A stretch of 64,000 nucleotides of DNA from CAWHMS01 sp963830495 (GCA_963830495.1 CAWHMS010000003.1:310001-374000), one strand, 5' to 3'; shown: positions 34,892 through 43,524, counted from the stretch's first letter. Program-made: numbers and translations. Notes: generated from the letters alone by a model not told the origin.

Positions 34892-36526
34892 TCACCGTGT
34901 CGTCCTGGTGTTGGACGTCCCATGCGAGGCGACCGCGAACGAGCCGCCCGTGTTGATGTCCTCGACCAGCACGGTGCCCGCCCTGCTGCCATTCGACTTC
35001 CACAGCTCCCGGCCGAGGGTGCCGTCGGCGGCGAAGAACAACCTTCCGCCCACATTGGTCAGGGGGGAGGGCCCGTCGTGGCGGGCACACGGATGGATGT
35101 CCTTGACCAGCACGGTGCCCGCCTTGGTGCCATCCGTCTTCCACAGCTCCCGGCCGTGGACACCGTCCCCGGCGGTGAAGAACAAGGTTCCGCCCACCCC
35201 GGTCAGGGAGGAGGGGCCGCTGCTGTAGTCGCCTAGCCTGATGTCCTTGACCAGGACGGTGCCCGCCTTGGTGCCATTCGACCTCCACAGCTCCTCGCCG
35301 TGGCTGCCGTCCCCGGCGGTGAAGAACAACCTTCCGCCCACAGCCGTCGGGTAGGAGGGGCCGCTGCCGTAGTCGCCTGGCTGGATGTCCTTGACCAGCA
35401 CGGTGCCGGCCCTGCTGCCATTCGACTTCCACAGCTCCCGGCCGTGGCTGCCGTCGTCGGCGGTGAAGAAAAACGTTCCGCCCACACCGGTCGTCCCGCG
35501 GGGATAGCTGCCGTAGTAGTAGGCACCGGTTTCGGGGTAGACGTTCTTGACCAAGACGGTGCCTGCCCTGCTGCCATCCGTCTTCCACAGCTCCTCACCG
35601 CGGGTGCCGTCGTCGGCGGCGAGGAACAATGTCCCCCCTACCCCGGTCAGCGGGGACGGGCCGTAGTAGCCAGAACTGGAGGGACCGGGTGCGATGTCTT
35701 TGACCAGCACGGTGCCCGCCTTGGTGCCATTCGACTTCCACAGCTCCCGGCCGTGGCTGCGGTCGTCGGCATTGAAGAACAACGTCCCGCCCACAGCGGT
35801 CAGCGCGAGGGGGGAGTAGTCGTAGTAGGGGCCGTAGTAGGCACCGGGGGTGATGTCTTTGACCAGGACGGTGCCCGCCTTGGTGCCATCGGACTTCCAC
35901 AGCTCCTCACCGTGGATGCCGTCCGTGGCCGTGAAGAACAACATCCCCCCCACAGCGGTCAGGTCGTCCGGGCCGCCGAACAGGTCGTCGTCGGGGTCGA
36001 TGTCCTTGACAAGGACCGTGCCCGCCTTGGTGCCATCCGACTTCCACAGCTCCCGGCCGTGGATGCCGTCCTCGACGGTGAAGAACAACGTCCCGCCCAC
36101 CGCGGTTAGGTCGTAGGGGTGGCCGTAGTCACCACCGGGGTCGATGTCCTTGACCAGGACCGTGCCCGCCTTGGTGCCGTCGGACTTCCACAGCTCCCGG
36201 CCGTGGATGCCGTCGTCGGCGGTGAAGAACAGCGTCCCCTCCACATCGACAAACTCAGAGGGCCCGCTCGAGGGAGTGGGCGGGACCGGGCACTGCACCA
36301 GCGACGCGCCGGCGTTGCTGACAGCTTCCTCGACCGTCTCAGCCTGTTCGCTGGAGGTCGCGACAGCCGCGGACGCCCCCAGACCGGCCAGGGTGACCGC
36401 GGCGGCCGTCGCGGCCGTGGCGGCCCGCCTCGCCCCGGCCCCACGAGCACGACGACGCAGCACCTTCGCCCGAGCAACCCGGGCCCGAACAGCCTGCTTC
36501 TTCGCACATCGGCGTCGACGACTCAT
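34892..36526 (-). CDS. Secreted ELWxxDGT-repeat protein, copy 3 (C-terminally extended)
   Basis: 544 aa from ATG 36526. Same basic N-terminus and export signal as the other copies. Nine ELW repeats; repeat 9 is one turn shorter (FFAADGTLGRELW). At the position where copies 1 and 2 end after INTGG with TAG, this copy has TCG, so translation runs on for SFAVASHGTSNTRTTR. The extension equals the translated 3' flank of the others, i.e. a stop-codon loss. Loop sequences between repeats are distinct from copies 1 and 2. Confidence 0.85.
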   Translation of the reverse strand: MSRRRRCAKKQAVRARVARAKVLRRRARGAGARRAATAATAAAVTLAGLGASAAVATSSEQAETVEEAVSNAGASLVQCPVPPTPSSGPSEFVDVEGTLFFTADDGIHGRELWKSDGTKAGTVLVKDIDPGGDYGHPYDLTAVGGTLFFTVEDGIHGRELWKSDGTKAGTVLVKDIDPDDDLFGGPDDLTAVGGMLFFTATDGIHGEELWKSDGTKAGTVLVKDITPGAYYGPYYDYSPLALTAVGGTLFFNADDRSHGRELWKSNGTKAGTVLVKDIAPGPSSSGYYGPSPLTGVGGTLFLAADDGTRGEELWKTDGSRAGTVLVKNVYPETGAYYYGSYPRGTTGVGGTFFFTADDGSHGRELWKSNGSRAGTVLVKDIQPGDYGSGPSYPTAVGGRLFFTAGDGSHGEELWRSNGTKAGTVLVKDIRLGDYSSGPSSLTGVGGTLFFTAGDGVHGRELWKTDGTKAGTVLVKDIHPCARHDGPSPLTNVGGRLFFAADGTLGRELWKSNGSRAGTVLVEDINTGGSFAVASHGTSNTRTTR

Positions 36527-36721
36527 GAACCCACCCCTGATCTCAAAACTGGGCGGCTCCCCCGACATGTCCCGCCAAGAACGTCCGTTCGCTGTCGAGG
36601 CTGGCCTCACAAGGTCGGCACGTCACTAGCCCAACTAGGCCATTTCGGTGGGTTGACTCAACCATGCCATTTCGGTGGGCTGAATAGCGTCGTCGGCGGT
36701 GGCCGCCGAGGCAGCGGTGCC
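36527..36721 (-). repeat. Leader of ELW copy 3, running into TetR gene
   Basis: Direct repeats at 36639-36656 and 36666-36683. Beyond them the sequence continues, identically to copy 1, into the coding region of the truncated TetR gene (36684-36721). Confidence 0.8.
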
Positions 36722-37220
36722 GCTGGGCACCCTGCACTACGTCTTCCCGTCCAAGGAGCTGCTGATCACCGCGGTGCTCGAGGACATCCGGGAGGAGGTC
36801 TCCGCCGTCTTCAATGCGGCCGAGACCGACGCGGGACTGGACCACGCGATCCGACACGGGCTGGACAACTACTGGGTGCAGCTCGTCATCAACGACCCCG
36901 CGGCGGCGCTGATGCGGCACGAGCTGTTCGTGCACGCCCTGCGCACCCCCGGCCTTGAGAGCATGGCCCGATGGCAGATCGAGGGCTACAACCGGATCGT
37001 CGCCGAGCGGTGCCAGGAGGCCGCCAACAACGCCGGCGAACTCTGCGTGGTGCCGTTCGACACCCTCGGAAGAATCGTCGTCGGCAGCGTCATCGGGATC
37101 ACCCTGCAGTACCTCAGCGACCGCGACCAGGCCCGCGCACGACGCGACCTGCACGCCATCACGGACATCCTGACCCACCTCGCCGCGACACGGCCCGCAA
37201 CGAGCACCGCGACCGGCTGA
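36699..37220 (+). pseudogene. TetR-family regulator lacking its N-terminal helices
   Basis: 173 codons from GTG 36699. The sequence begins in the recognition helix (AAEAAVPLGTLHYVFPSKELL) and continues with a complete TetR ligand-binding domain (MRHELFVHALRTPGLESMARW). The first ~35 residues of the DNA-binding domain, including helices 1 and 2, are missing. The cut lies at the junction with the ELW copy 3 leader. It probably cannot bind DNA. A homologous but shorter relic is at 44018-44185. Confidence 0.75.
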
Positions 37221-37342
37221 CCACCGGCCGGGCACCTGGCCAAAGTCTGAGCATCCGCCGTAGCTACGCCGCACAACCGCGCCAACCGTCGAGGCGTCGG
37301 GGACAGGCCCTGAGACCCAAGTCTTGCGGGGGTCTCCGCTCC

Positions 37343-37533
37343 TCACTGCGCGAAGTCGGCCTCAATCGCGGAATGATCGGAAAGACCCTGCTCCCGCCAG
37401 GGGTGCTCGTAGTGGCACGACGTTTCTGCCAGCTTGCGCGAGGCGAAGATGTGGTCGTAACGGCGCCCCTCCTGCCGCTCGCCGCCTTCGTCCATCCAGC
37501 TGACATCGGTCGCCGAATACCTGTTGAGGTCTC
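37343..37533 (-). pseudogene. C-terminal fragment of endonuclease/exonuclease/phosphatase family protein
   Basis: About 63 codons: RRDLNRYSATDVSWMDEGGE, RRYDHIFASRKL, and GLSDHSAIEADF before TGA. The YDHIF and SDHxAI motifs are the last catalytic blocks of the DNase I-like (EEP) superfamily; the first ~200 residues are missing, so it is inactive. Confidence 0.65.
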
Positions 37534-37537
37534 GTCG

Positions 37538-37783
37538 TCAGTCCTTGTCCGACCACAGCTCGATGTCCCAGCCCAGCTCTTGGAACGCCATGATGACCCC
37601 CTGGGCGTAGGACGCGCCGCTGCCGTTGGCCCGCCTGATGGCGAAGCGCATCAGCCTGTCGAACGCAGCCCTGGCGTCCAGCTCGGGAATCGCACCGGGG
37701 GCGATGTCATTGGCTTCGTGTGGAATCGGCGTCTCGTCCGCGGGGACGATCGCTCCACCGTCCACATGGTCCTCGAACGTCAT
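37538..37783 (-). CDS. Hypothetical protein
   Basis: 81 aa from ATG 37783 (MTFEDHVDGGAIVP), whose start overlaps the TGA of a preceding frame (ATGA). Soluble, acidic, ending in FQELGWDIELWSDKD. Family not recognised. It ends just before the EEP fragment; the phrase ELWSDKD is unrelated to the ELW repeats by context. Confidence 0.4.
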   Translation of the reverse strand: MTFEDHVDGGAIVPADETPIPHEANDIAPGAIPELDARAAFDRLMRFAIRRANGSGASYAQGVIMAFQELGWDIELWSDKD

Positions 37784-37916
37784 CCCATCACGCTGCCGTA
37801 GGTATCCGCTGTCGACACGACCACCTTGCACTGATCGCGGTAGGCATCGCGTGGATCAGCTCGACATCGGCGACGCGATGCCCCTTGGGCGGGGTCCCTG
37901 TGATGTCGTTGCTCAT
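37780..37916 (-). pseudogene. Small frameshifted ORF
   Basis: Starts MSNDITGTPPKGHRVADVEL at 37916 with AAGGAG about 12 nt upstream. A coding-like continuation (DAYRDQCKVVVSTADTYG, ending at TGA 37780) is in another frame, suggesting one frameshift. Its end overlaps the following gene's ATG. Identity unknown. Confidence 0.3.
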
Positions 37917-38095
37917 ATCGGTGTAGTTCTCCTTGAGTTTGGTGTCGTGGTGCTGCGGTGATGCAGCGCACGAGGCAGGGCGAGTGCCCCTGCCTCGCGC
38001 GCTCCGTCCTCCGTCGGTCGGTACCACGCCGAGCTCCGCCGGCACGGGTGATGCGGGTGGATCAGACGATGTAGCGGCGGGGGCTCGCGGAAATC

Positions 38096-38488
38096 TCAGT
38101 ACCAGAAGGGGGTGCTCCACGAGCCCTTGAAATCGACCTGCATCGGGGTCATCACCACGTCATAGTTCGCGCTGCAGCGATAGTTGTCGTAGGAGATCCA
38201 GACCGTGTTCCATGAGCCGGGAGCCGGGGTGCCGTTGCCGCGGCACTGCTTGTAGTCCACATCGAGGCTCCGGGTGCCGTCGGAGAAGTACGACCGGTTG
38301 GTGACCTTGCCACTGATGCCGGTGATCTGCCGGACTCGGTCACGGATCATGCCGTCCTTGATCTTGAACCACTCGGCCTTGGTCATGCAGTTCGGGGAAC
38401 CGGGGTTGGCGTGAGCCGGAGCGGCGGCGAGAGCGAGCGGGGTGGCGATCGCGGCGGTGGCCACGAGCCCGAGGAGGATCTTGCGCAC
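38096..38488 (-). CDS. Small secreted protein
   Basis: 130 aa, GTG start at 38488. Clear Sec signal peptide (RKILLGLVATAAIATPLALAAA, cleavage near AHA-N). The mature ~100 residues have two cysteines in the middle and C-terminal parts (QCRGNG, YRCSANYD) besides NCMTKAEW. NCMTKAEWFKIKDGM resembles the start of BLIP/BamE-like alpha-beta folds; this is a guess. The upstream 60 bp are AT-rich with an AAAGAG ribosome site and a palindrome at 38526-38539 that may regulate it. Confidence 0.75.
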   Translation of the reverse strand: MRKILLGLVATAAIATPLALAAAPAHANPGSPNCMTKAEWFKIKDGMIRDRVRQITGISGKVTNRSYFSDGTRSLDVDYKQCRGNGTPAPGSWNTVWISYDNYRCSANYDVVMTPMQVDFKGSWSTPFWY

Positions 38489-38525
38489 GGTGGGGTAGCT
38501 CTTTCGGTTTGGATCTCTATATTTG

Positions 38526-38539
38526 GTCGGTTGACCGAC
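38526..38539. promoter_or_regulatory. Palindromic operator candidate upstream of secreted protein gene
   Basis: GTCGGT-TG-ACCGAC, a perfect 6-bp inverted repeat, 38 bp upstream of the GTG at 38488 and adjacent to an AT-rich TATATTTG stretch. A TetR-like repressor site is a reasonable guess. Confidence 0.4.
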
Positions 38540-38616
38540 TGTGAGGTGGATAGGTTAACCCCTGGGTGAGCCTGAATGCAAATCCAGTCTGTGCGATACT
38601 TGGTCGGACGATCGAA

Positions 38617-38948
38617 TCAAGGAATGTGCGGCGTGGCGTACGTCAAGGCGTCCGAGACCCGGGCACGAGCTGAGAGCTTCGGCGGCACATCGAGGACCCG
38701 CTCGCTGCCAGCAAGCAGCCGGACCGCGATGTGGCGGCCGATCCCGTTGCATCCCTCGACCGCCCACACGCGACGCTCGGGATCGGGTTGGATCGCGTTG
38801 ACGTAACCACCATCGCGGCAAACCCGGCCTCAGAGATGTCGAAACGACCGCCCCGCAGGACGGTCTCATCACCACTCAACACCTCGATCGTGGCCGACCG
38901 CTTGTGCGGATCCATCCCGACCACGACACGTTCTGCCTGCTCCTGCAC
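38617..38948 (-). pseudogene. IS110-family transposase remnant
   Basis: N-terminus VVVGMDPHKRSATIEVL followed, after a frameshift near 38810, by RRVWAVEGCNGIGRHIAVRL and VLDVPPKLSARARV, then a stop. This is the first ~110 residues of an IS110 DEDD transposase like the intact one at 40275-41438. The C-terminal two thirds are missing. The 5' flank (38990-39200) also resembles that of the intact copy. Confidence 0.8.
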
Positions 38949-39256
38949 GCACCCTCCCGACACTCGATCTCTGTGGGTTGTCGAGTCGGGAAGGGCAACG
39001 CTACTTCGAGGTGGGCAGCAGACCCTCCTGAGCCCCTTCCGACTCTGCGACGCCCGGACCCGCGCACGCCATGAGTGAGCCACACGGGCCCGCCACCGGG
39101 CAGCGTGGGCAGCCGCAACGAGAGCGACGAGCCGAGCGTCTGGACCGACACTCGCCAGCACCGGTCCTGAGGTCAATGCAACAAGTAGCCGCCTAGCGTG
39201 CCTGGAGGCCCTGTCCGGGACCGTCCTTTCGCTACCGTCCCTTGTGGGAGGTCGAG
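38949..39256. other. IS110 relic left-end sequence and promoter region of VOC gene
   Basis: 38990-39200 is homologous to 41478-41690 upstream of the intact IS110 transposase (shared CATGAG.GAGCCACAC, GGGCAGCCGCAA, GTAGCCGC), so it is IS-derived end sequence. No gene. Confidence 0.5.
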
Positions 39257-39919
39257 ATGAGCGAAAAGGGATGGCGGGAGTTTCTCGGCGCCGAGGACGT
39301 CGAGGAATGGGTGGTGTTGCACGGTGGAGCGACGGCTGTGTTCCGTGTCCGGTCGCTTGGCGAAGCGGTGGAACTTGCCGGGGCGGTGGCGCAGGTGCCG
39401 GGCCTGGAGCGTTCGGGGGTGGCGCTGACGATCGTCGATAACCATCTCGCCGTGCGGTTGAGTCGCGACGTCTCGCAGTTGGAGCGGCAGCATCTCGACC
39501 TTGCGCGGGCAATCTCAGCCGTGGCACAGACGCATGAGGCCGTCCCGGACCGAGCGGCTGCGCAGGAGGTCCAACTAGCGATCGCGGCGAAGCCGGACTC
39601 GGTCGACATTGGGTTCTGGCGCGCCGTGCTCGGGTACACGGGCGTGGCCGGCGACAGCGTGGTCGACCCGTTGGGCCACGGTTCGACGGTATGGATGCAG
39701 GAGCTCGACGAGGCCAAGCCGTTGCGGCACGCAATGCACGTCGATGTCTCGGTCGCTCGGGAGTACGTAGAGGCGCGCCTCGCGGCAGCGCTCGACGCGG
39801 GAGGCCGCATCATCGACGACTCCGACGCCCCTGGACACTGGACGCTTGCCGACAGAGCCGGCAACCGTGTGTGCATCTGCGCATGGCCCGACGGGTCCAC
39901 CTTGCCCGCTTCGCAATAG
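39257..39919 (+). CDS. Pterin-dehydratase-like/VOC (glyoxalase) two-domain protein
   Basis: 220 aa. Residues 1-100 resemble pterin-4a-carbinolamine dehydratase (GWREFLGAED, FRVRSLGEAVELAGAVAQ, VDNHLAVRLSRDV); one of the family's histidine positions is kept (NHLAV), but the paired HHP is absent. Residues 110-220 are a VOC/glyoxalase half (DIGFWRAVLGYTG, HVDVSVAREYVEARLAAAL, RVCICAWPDG). Such fusions are found in actinobacteria without known function. Start ATG 39257 is preceded by GGGAGG at 5 nt spacing. Confidence 0.75.
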   Translation: MSEKGWREFLGAEDVEEWVVLHGGATAVFRVRSLGEAVELAGAVAQVPGLERSGVALTIVDNHLAVRLSRDVSQLERQHLDLARAISAVAQTHEAVPDRAAAQEVQLAIAAKPDSVDIGFWRAVLGYTGVAGDSVVDPLGHGSTVWMQELDEAKPLRHAMHVDVSVAREYVEARLAAALDAGGRIIDDSDAPGHWTLADRAGNRVCICAWPDGSTLPASQ

Positions 39920-40070
39920 CTGCTACGTCGGAGGAGGCTGGCCCGACCGCTTGTGCTTCGCACTGCGGGGACCCTCCCGCACGCCCGGCTCTGCCGCTGA
40001 GCGGTCACGGTGATGCCGATGAGCGGCCACCCGGTTTCGCTGAAACCGCACTCCTTGGTGGGCCGCGTCA

Positions 40071-40225
40071 TTAGGGCTCGACGAAGTGAACTGACTCGAC
40101 CATGTCGGTCAGCTCGCCGACCTGCGGCGGGGTGACCCCCCGGCTGCTCAATGGCGACGAGGACGACCCGCACGCCCTCCACGTCGAGGATCCAGGTGTG
40201 GTCGACGGTGCCGGGCCTGCCCACG
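40071..40225 (-). pseudogene. Fragment of an unidentified protein C-terminus
   Basis: Reads GRPGTVDHTWILDVEGVRVV then, after a frameshift, VGELTDMVESVHFVEP-stop. This looks like the last ~50 residues of an exported lipoprotein-type domain. It is truncated by the IS110 insertion immediately upstream. Confidence 0.45.
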
Positions 40226-40274
40226 GTGTGCTGGGCGTCGTCCGGCTTGCCCTCTCAGTAGGCACCCCTTTGTG

Positions 40275-41438
40275 TCAAGGCACCGCCGGGAGCGCCGGTT
40301 TAGGGTGGTTGTCGGCGGGTCCGGGAAGTGGCTTGTCCGAAGAGCCGATGTCCGGGGTCAGATCGGTCACGCTGGATTGCAGAGTCGTCCCCGGGTGCCC
40401 TCCCGGGTCCGCCGCTCGGCGTTGTTTGTGGTCTTCGACCATGCGTGCATAGACGACGTTGGACAGCCGGCGCTTGAGCGCTCGCATCGACTCCATCGAG
40501 GTCTTGCCGGCGGCCTTCTTCGCGTCGAAGTCGGTACGGCCTTCGGTGGCGTGGCGCAGCTGCACCACGGCCATGATGTGCAGGGTCCGGTTGATCCGGC
40601 GGTTGCCGGCGCGGGACAGCCGGTGCCGCTTCTGCTCGCCGGAGGAGGCGTCCAGAGGTGCGGTGCCGTTCCAGGAGGCGAACCGGTCCCGGTCGGCGAA
40701 CCGGCGGATGTCACCGACATCGGCCAGCAGGCGGGCGGCGCCGGACGGGCCGATGCCATGCAGGCCCATCAGCGTGCAGCCGCGGGCGAGCACCAGCTGC
40801 TTGAGGTCCTTCTCGGTGGTCTTGATCTTCTTGTCGATCGTCTCCAGCTCGCCGATCAGCTCGACCGCTAGCCGGCGCCTGGTCTTGCCGACGATGTCGC
40901 GGGGCTTGATGGTGGCGACCATCGCGCGGGCCTGCCGGGAGGACAAGAACTGCTTGGCCCCGCCCGGGAACAGCTCCAGCAGCACCCGGTGCAGCCGGTT
41001 GATGGTCTGCGTCCGGGCCCGACCGAGCTCGTCGCGGCGGTCCGCCAGCATGCCCAGCACCACCAACTCCGGGTCGACCTGAACCTGCACCAGATTCGGG
41101 GTCCGCAGCGCGACCACCGCCACCGAGTGCGCATCCACCGGGTCGGTCTTGCGGCCGTTGCCGGTGGCGAACACCCGCACCTGTGCGGACAACTTCGGCG
41201 GCACGTCCAGCACGATCTCGCCGTCATGCACCAACCGGTGCGCGATGTGCTTACCGATGCCGTTGCAGCCCTCAATTGCCCACACCCGATCCGGGTACTT
41301 CCGGCCCGCAGAGAGCAACTCCGCATATCCGGCCCTGTCGGTGCCGAACCGGTCGACCCCAAGCACCTGGGCTCGCTGGTCGATCACCTCGATGGTCGCC
41401 GAACGCTTATGTGGGTCCATCCCGATGATCACGGCCAT
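40275..41438 (-). CDS. IS110-family transposase, intact
   Basis: 387 aa. N-terminal DEDD (RuvC-like) domain: MAVIIGMDPHKRSATIEV with D8, WAIEGCNGIGKHIA with a Glu, and GNGRKTDPVDAHSVAVVAL with two Asp. The C-terminal transposase_20 domain is GLHGIGPSGAARLLADVG and FASWNGTAPLDASSGEQ. Full length and undisturbed, so possibly active. IS110 elements lack terminal inverted repeats, so exact element ends are not visible. Related relic at 38617-38948. Upstream GGAGGCACC ribosome site. Confidence 0.93.
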   Translation of the reverse strand: MAVIIGMDPHKRSATIEVIDQRAQVLGVDRFGTDRAGYAELLSAGRKYPDRVWAIEGCNGIGKHIAHRLVHDGEIVLDVPPKLSAQVRVFATGNGRKTDPVDAHSVAVVALRTPNLVQVQVDPELVVLGMLADRRDELGRARTQTINRLHRVLLELFPGGAKQFLSSRQARAMVATIKPRDIVGKTRRRLAVELIGELETIDKKIKTTEKDLKQLVLARGCTLMGLHGIGPSGAARLLADVGDIRRFADRDRFASWNGTAPLDASSGEQKRHRLSRAGNRRINRTLHIMAVVQLRHATEGRTDFDAKKAAGKTSMESMRALKRRLSNVVYARMVEDHKQRRAADPGGHPGTTLQSSVTDLTPDIGSSDKPLPGPADNHPKPALPAVP

Positions 41439-42132
41439 CGGTGCCTCCTCTTTTGCTGAACTACAGATCGGTCGGCAAGGAGGGCACCGCTACTGTGAGC
41501 AGAACAAACCCTTTTGAGCCTCTCCTCGCACGGTGCCCGGCGAGACCGCAAGCCATGAGAGAGCCACACCAATGACACCGGTGGGCAGCCGCAATGTGGG
41601 AGCGTCTCGCCGGACACCTGGACCGAGTCTGGCCGGACGTCGATCCTGCGTGAAGTCTCTAAGTAGCCGCGAAGCGGGCACCGGCAAGCGAGGCACGACG
41701 TTGAGGGACATGACCGAGACCACGAACGACACCCGCCCACAACCCGACAGCACAGACGGCGATCCGCCGTCCAGCAGGCTGCGGTCCGCTGACCGAACCC
41801 CACCGGGGACCCGCTACAACCCCTACAACCGCTACGGACCGGGCCAGCAACCCCGCGCCCGTAGCCGATGTAGCGGACGTAGCGGCTGCACCAGGAACCA
41901 ACGGGGCCGTGTGCCAAGTCCCCCGTGGGCACTCTTACAGGTGGCCCGGGGTCGTCGACCCCACAGATGGGCGACCGGGCTATGTGAGGGACAGGCCCGG
42001 CCGGTGCTGCATCTACGGGGGCGGCGGCACCGGCCGGGTCCCACCGTGTCTCTCGAGTAGGTTGCAGCGGTGCCGGGTCACCGTCCTTGGGGCGAAGCGA
42101 CTGCGGCCCCGCACGCTTCTACCCTGGGCCTC
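41439..42132. other. IS110 left flank and low-complexity spacer
   Basis: 41478-41690 matches the relic's flank. An ATG at 41710 opens a Pro/Arg-rich frame (MTETTNDTRPQPDSTDGD) with a possible frameshift near 41850 into APVADVADVAAAPGTNG. I cannot support a real product, but it may be a remnant of an element-encoded protein. Confidence 0.35.
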
Positions 42133-42330
42133 ATGCGCCTGGTCACCCCGCCGCGGCCCGTCGACGTGCGCCGCGACGAGCACTGGTGGCCCGCCCAGCT
42201 CGAGGCGTGGCGACGTCGTGGCGGCCGCTGGGAGGGATTCTGCCGCTACACCGTTGGAGTCGGTGCGCGGCACCTCGGCTGGGTCGACCAGGAGCGGCTG
42301 AGGGCACCCGAGCTGACGCAATGGCACTAA
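42133..42330 (+). CDS. Small hypothetical protein
   Basis: 65 aa from ATG 42133 (MRLVTPPRPVDVRRDEHWWP). Strongly basic with several Trp residues and no signal. A conserved-looking motif LEAWRRRGGRWEGFCRYTVG. Family unknown. Small Arg/Trp-rich proteins of this kind occur in actinobacterial mobile elements. Confidence 0.5.
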   Translation: MRLVTPPRPVDVRRDEHWWPAQLEAWRRRGGRWEGFCRYTVGVGARHLGWVDQERLRAPELTQWH

Positions 42331-42438
42331 ACGGCGCCGGCCGGGACCTGCGCGAACGAAACTCAGGGGGTCTGGACTGCGAGGCACCGCACCGGGGGTC
42401 CTGACACTGTGTCCGGCGAAAATCGCGTTATGAGGCAC

Positions 42439-43221
42439 CTAGTAGGTGGCCACAATGCCGCACCGTTGGCAACGCTGGGTCGCAAGCCTCAATTCGCCGA
42501 CCGGGGCTGGGGTGGTGGCGGAGCCTTCGGGGACGGCGAGAATAGGACCGACGGCATCCTGATCATTCGCGGTCCACTCGTGGTCGCACCCGTGGGTGCG
42601 GTGACGGCTCCATCCGTGCTCCGCGTCGAACTTGAGGACCGCCGGCGAGTAGCGCGGAGCGAGCCAAACGACTTCGACTCCGTTTGACAGGTTCGGATGG
42701 TCGACTGGGACCTCGTCAGCCGAGGCGAGCGCATTGAAGCTCGCGAAGGGCGCTTTCGCGTCGTCCACGATCAGGAACAGGTGCCGCTCTCGGCAACTAC
42801 TCCGCTTGAGCTTGGCTACCTTCCTCTGTCCTTGTTCGGAGAGGAGCCACTCGGATAGCCATGGTGGTACGGCCTCTAGATTGTCGGCCACAATGTCGCT
42901 AGCTGATTGGAGGCTCACGGATCCGCGGTGCGCCGTGTTGGCCTTCGGATGCCCCTCGAGCCTAACGCCATGGTCTGAGAGCCACTTCAGCCACGCTTGA
43001 CCCGTCTCGTCGCTCCGAATCTGCGGGTCGCCTCCAGGTTCGGTTACGCCGCGCTGCTCGCAATAGGTGACGAGCTTCGGAATCTCAGATACGACCTTGT
43101 CCACCCTTGATCCGACGGCGAAGCTGCCGGTCCACCACCACTTGCCATGAGCCACGGGCACAGCGAACTGGTGCTGTCCAAGGTGAACCTCGAGCGCAGC
43201 AGCCGCCTCGTGGATCAGCAC
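42439..43221 (-). CDS. Hypothetical protein with C-terminal CxxC motif
   Basis: 260 aa from GTG 43221. The same coding-like frame continues about 20 codons upstream (TKFDQPDALQTLRTAQSE) to a stop without a usable start, so the 5' end may be truncated. N-terminal half mixed alpha/beta; middle SCRERHLFLIVDDAKAPFAS. The C-terminus has GCDHEW and QRCQRCGI, compatible with a zinc site. No family recognised. Confidence 0.55.
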   Translation of the reverse strand: MLIHEAAAALEVHLGQHQFAVPVAHGKWWWTGSFAVGSRVDKVVSEIPKLVTYCEQRGVTEPGGDPQIRSDETGQAWLKWLSDHGVRLEGHPKANTAHRGSVSLQSASDIVADNLEAVPPWLSEWLLSEQGQRKVAKLKRSSCRERHLFLIVDDAKAPFASFNALASADEVPVDHPNLSNGVEVVWLAPRYSPAVLKFDAEHGWSRHRTHGCDHEWTANDQDAVGPILAVPEGSATTPAPVGELRLATQRCQRCGIVATY

Positions 43222-43524
43222 AGTGACCTCGGATTGGGCAGTTCGCAGGGTCTGAAGGGCGTCGGGCTGGTCGAACTTCGTGGAGGAGGTGGACCAGACC
43301 GGCGGGCAGTCTTACGAACGCAGGATCGACACGATCGTCGACGGCACTCGGGGTGCCGGTTCGAGGCGGTGATCCTGCGGAGGTCCCGAATTCGGGTGAA
43401 CTGAACGAGAGCGGTCCGCCTTCTTGCTCCAGCCCACCCTGGCGTGTCCTGCGCCGCTCGCCGAGTTCCGGGCGCTAGCGTAATCGTGGCGATGTCGGAA
43501 GGGCGTTGCCTGAGAGGGGTTCGG

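Noticed and set aside
29452..36610. CRISPR-like or DNA-level repeat array
   Set aside because: The periodicity is coding (about 48-aa ELW repeats), without spacers or cas genes.
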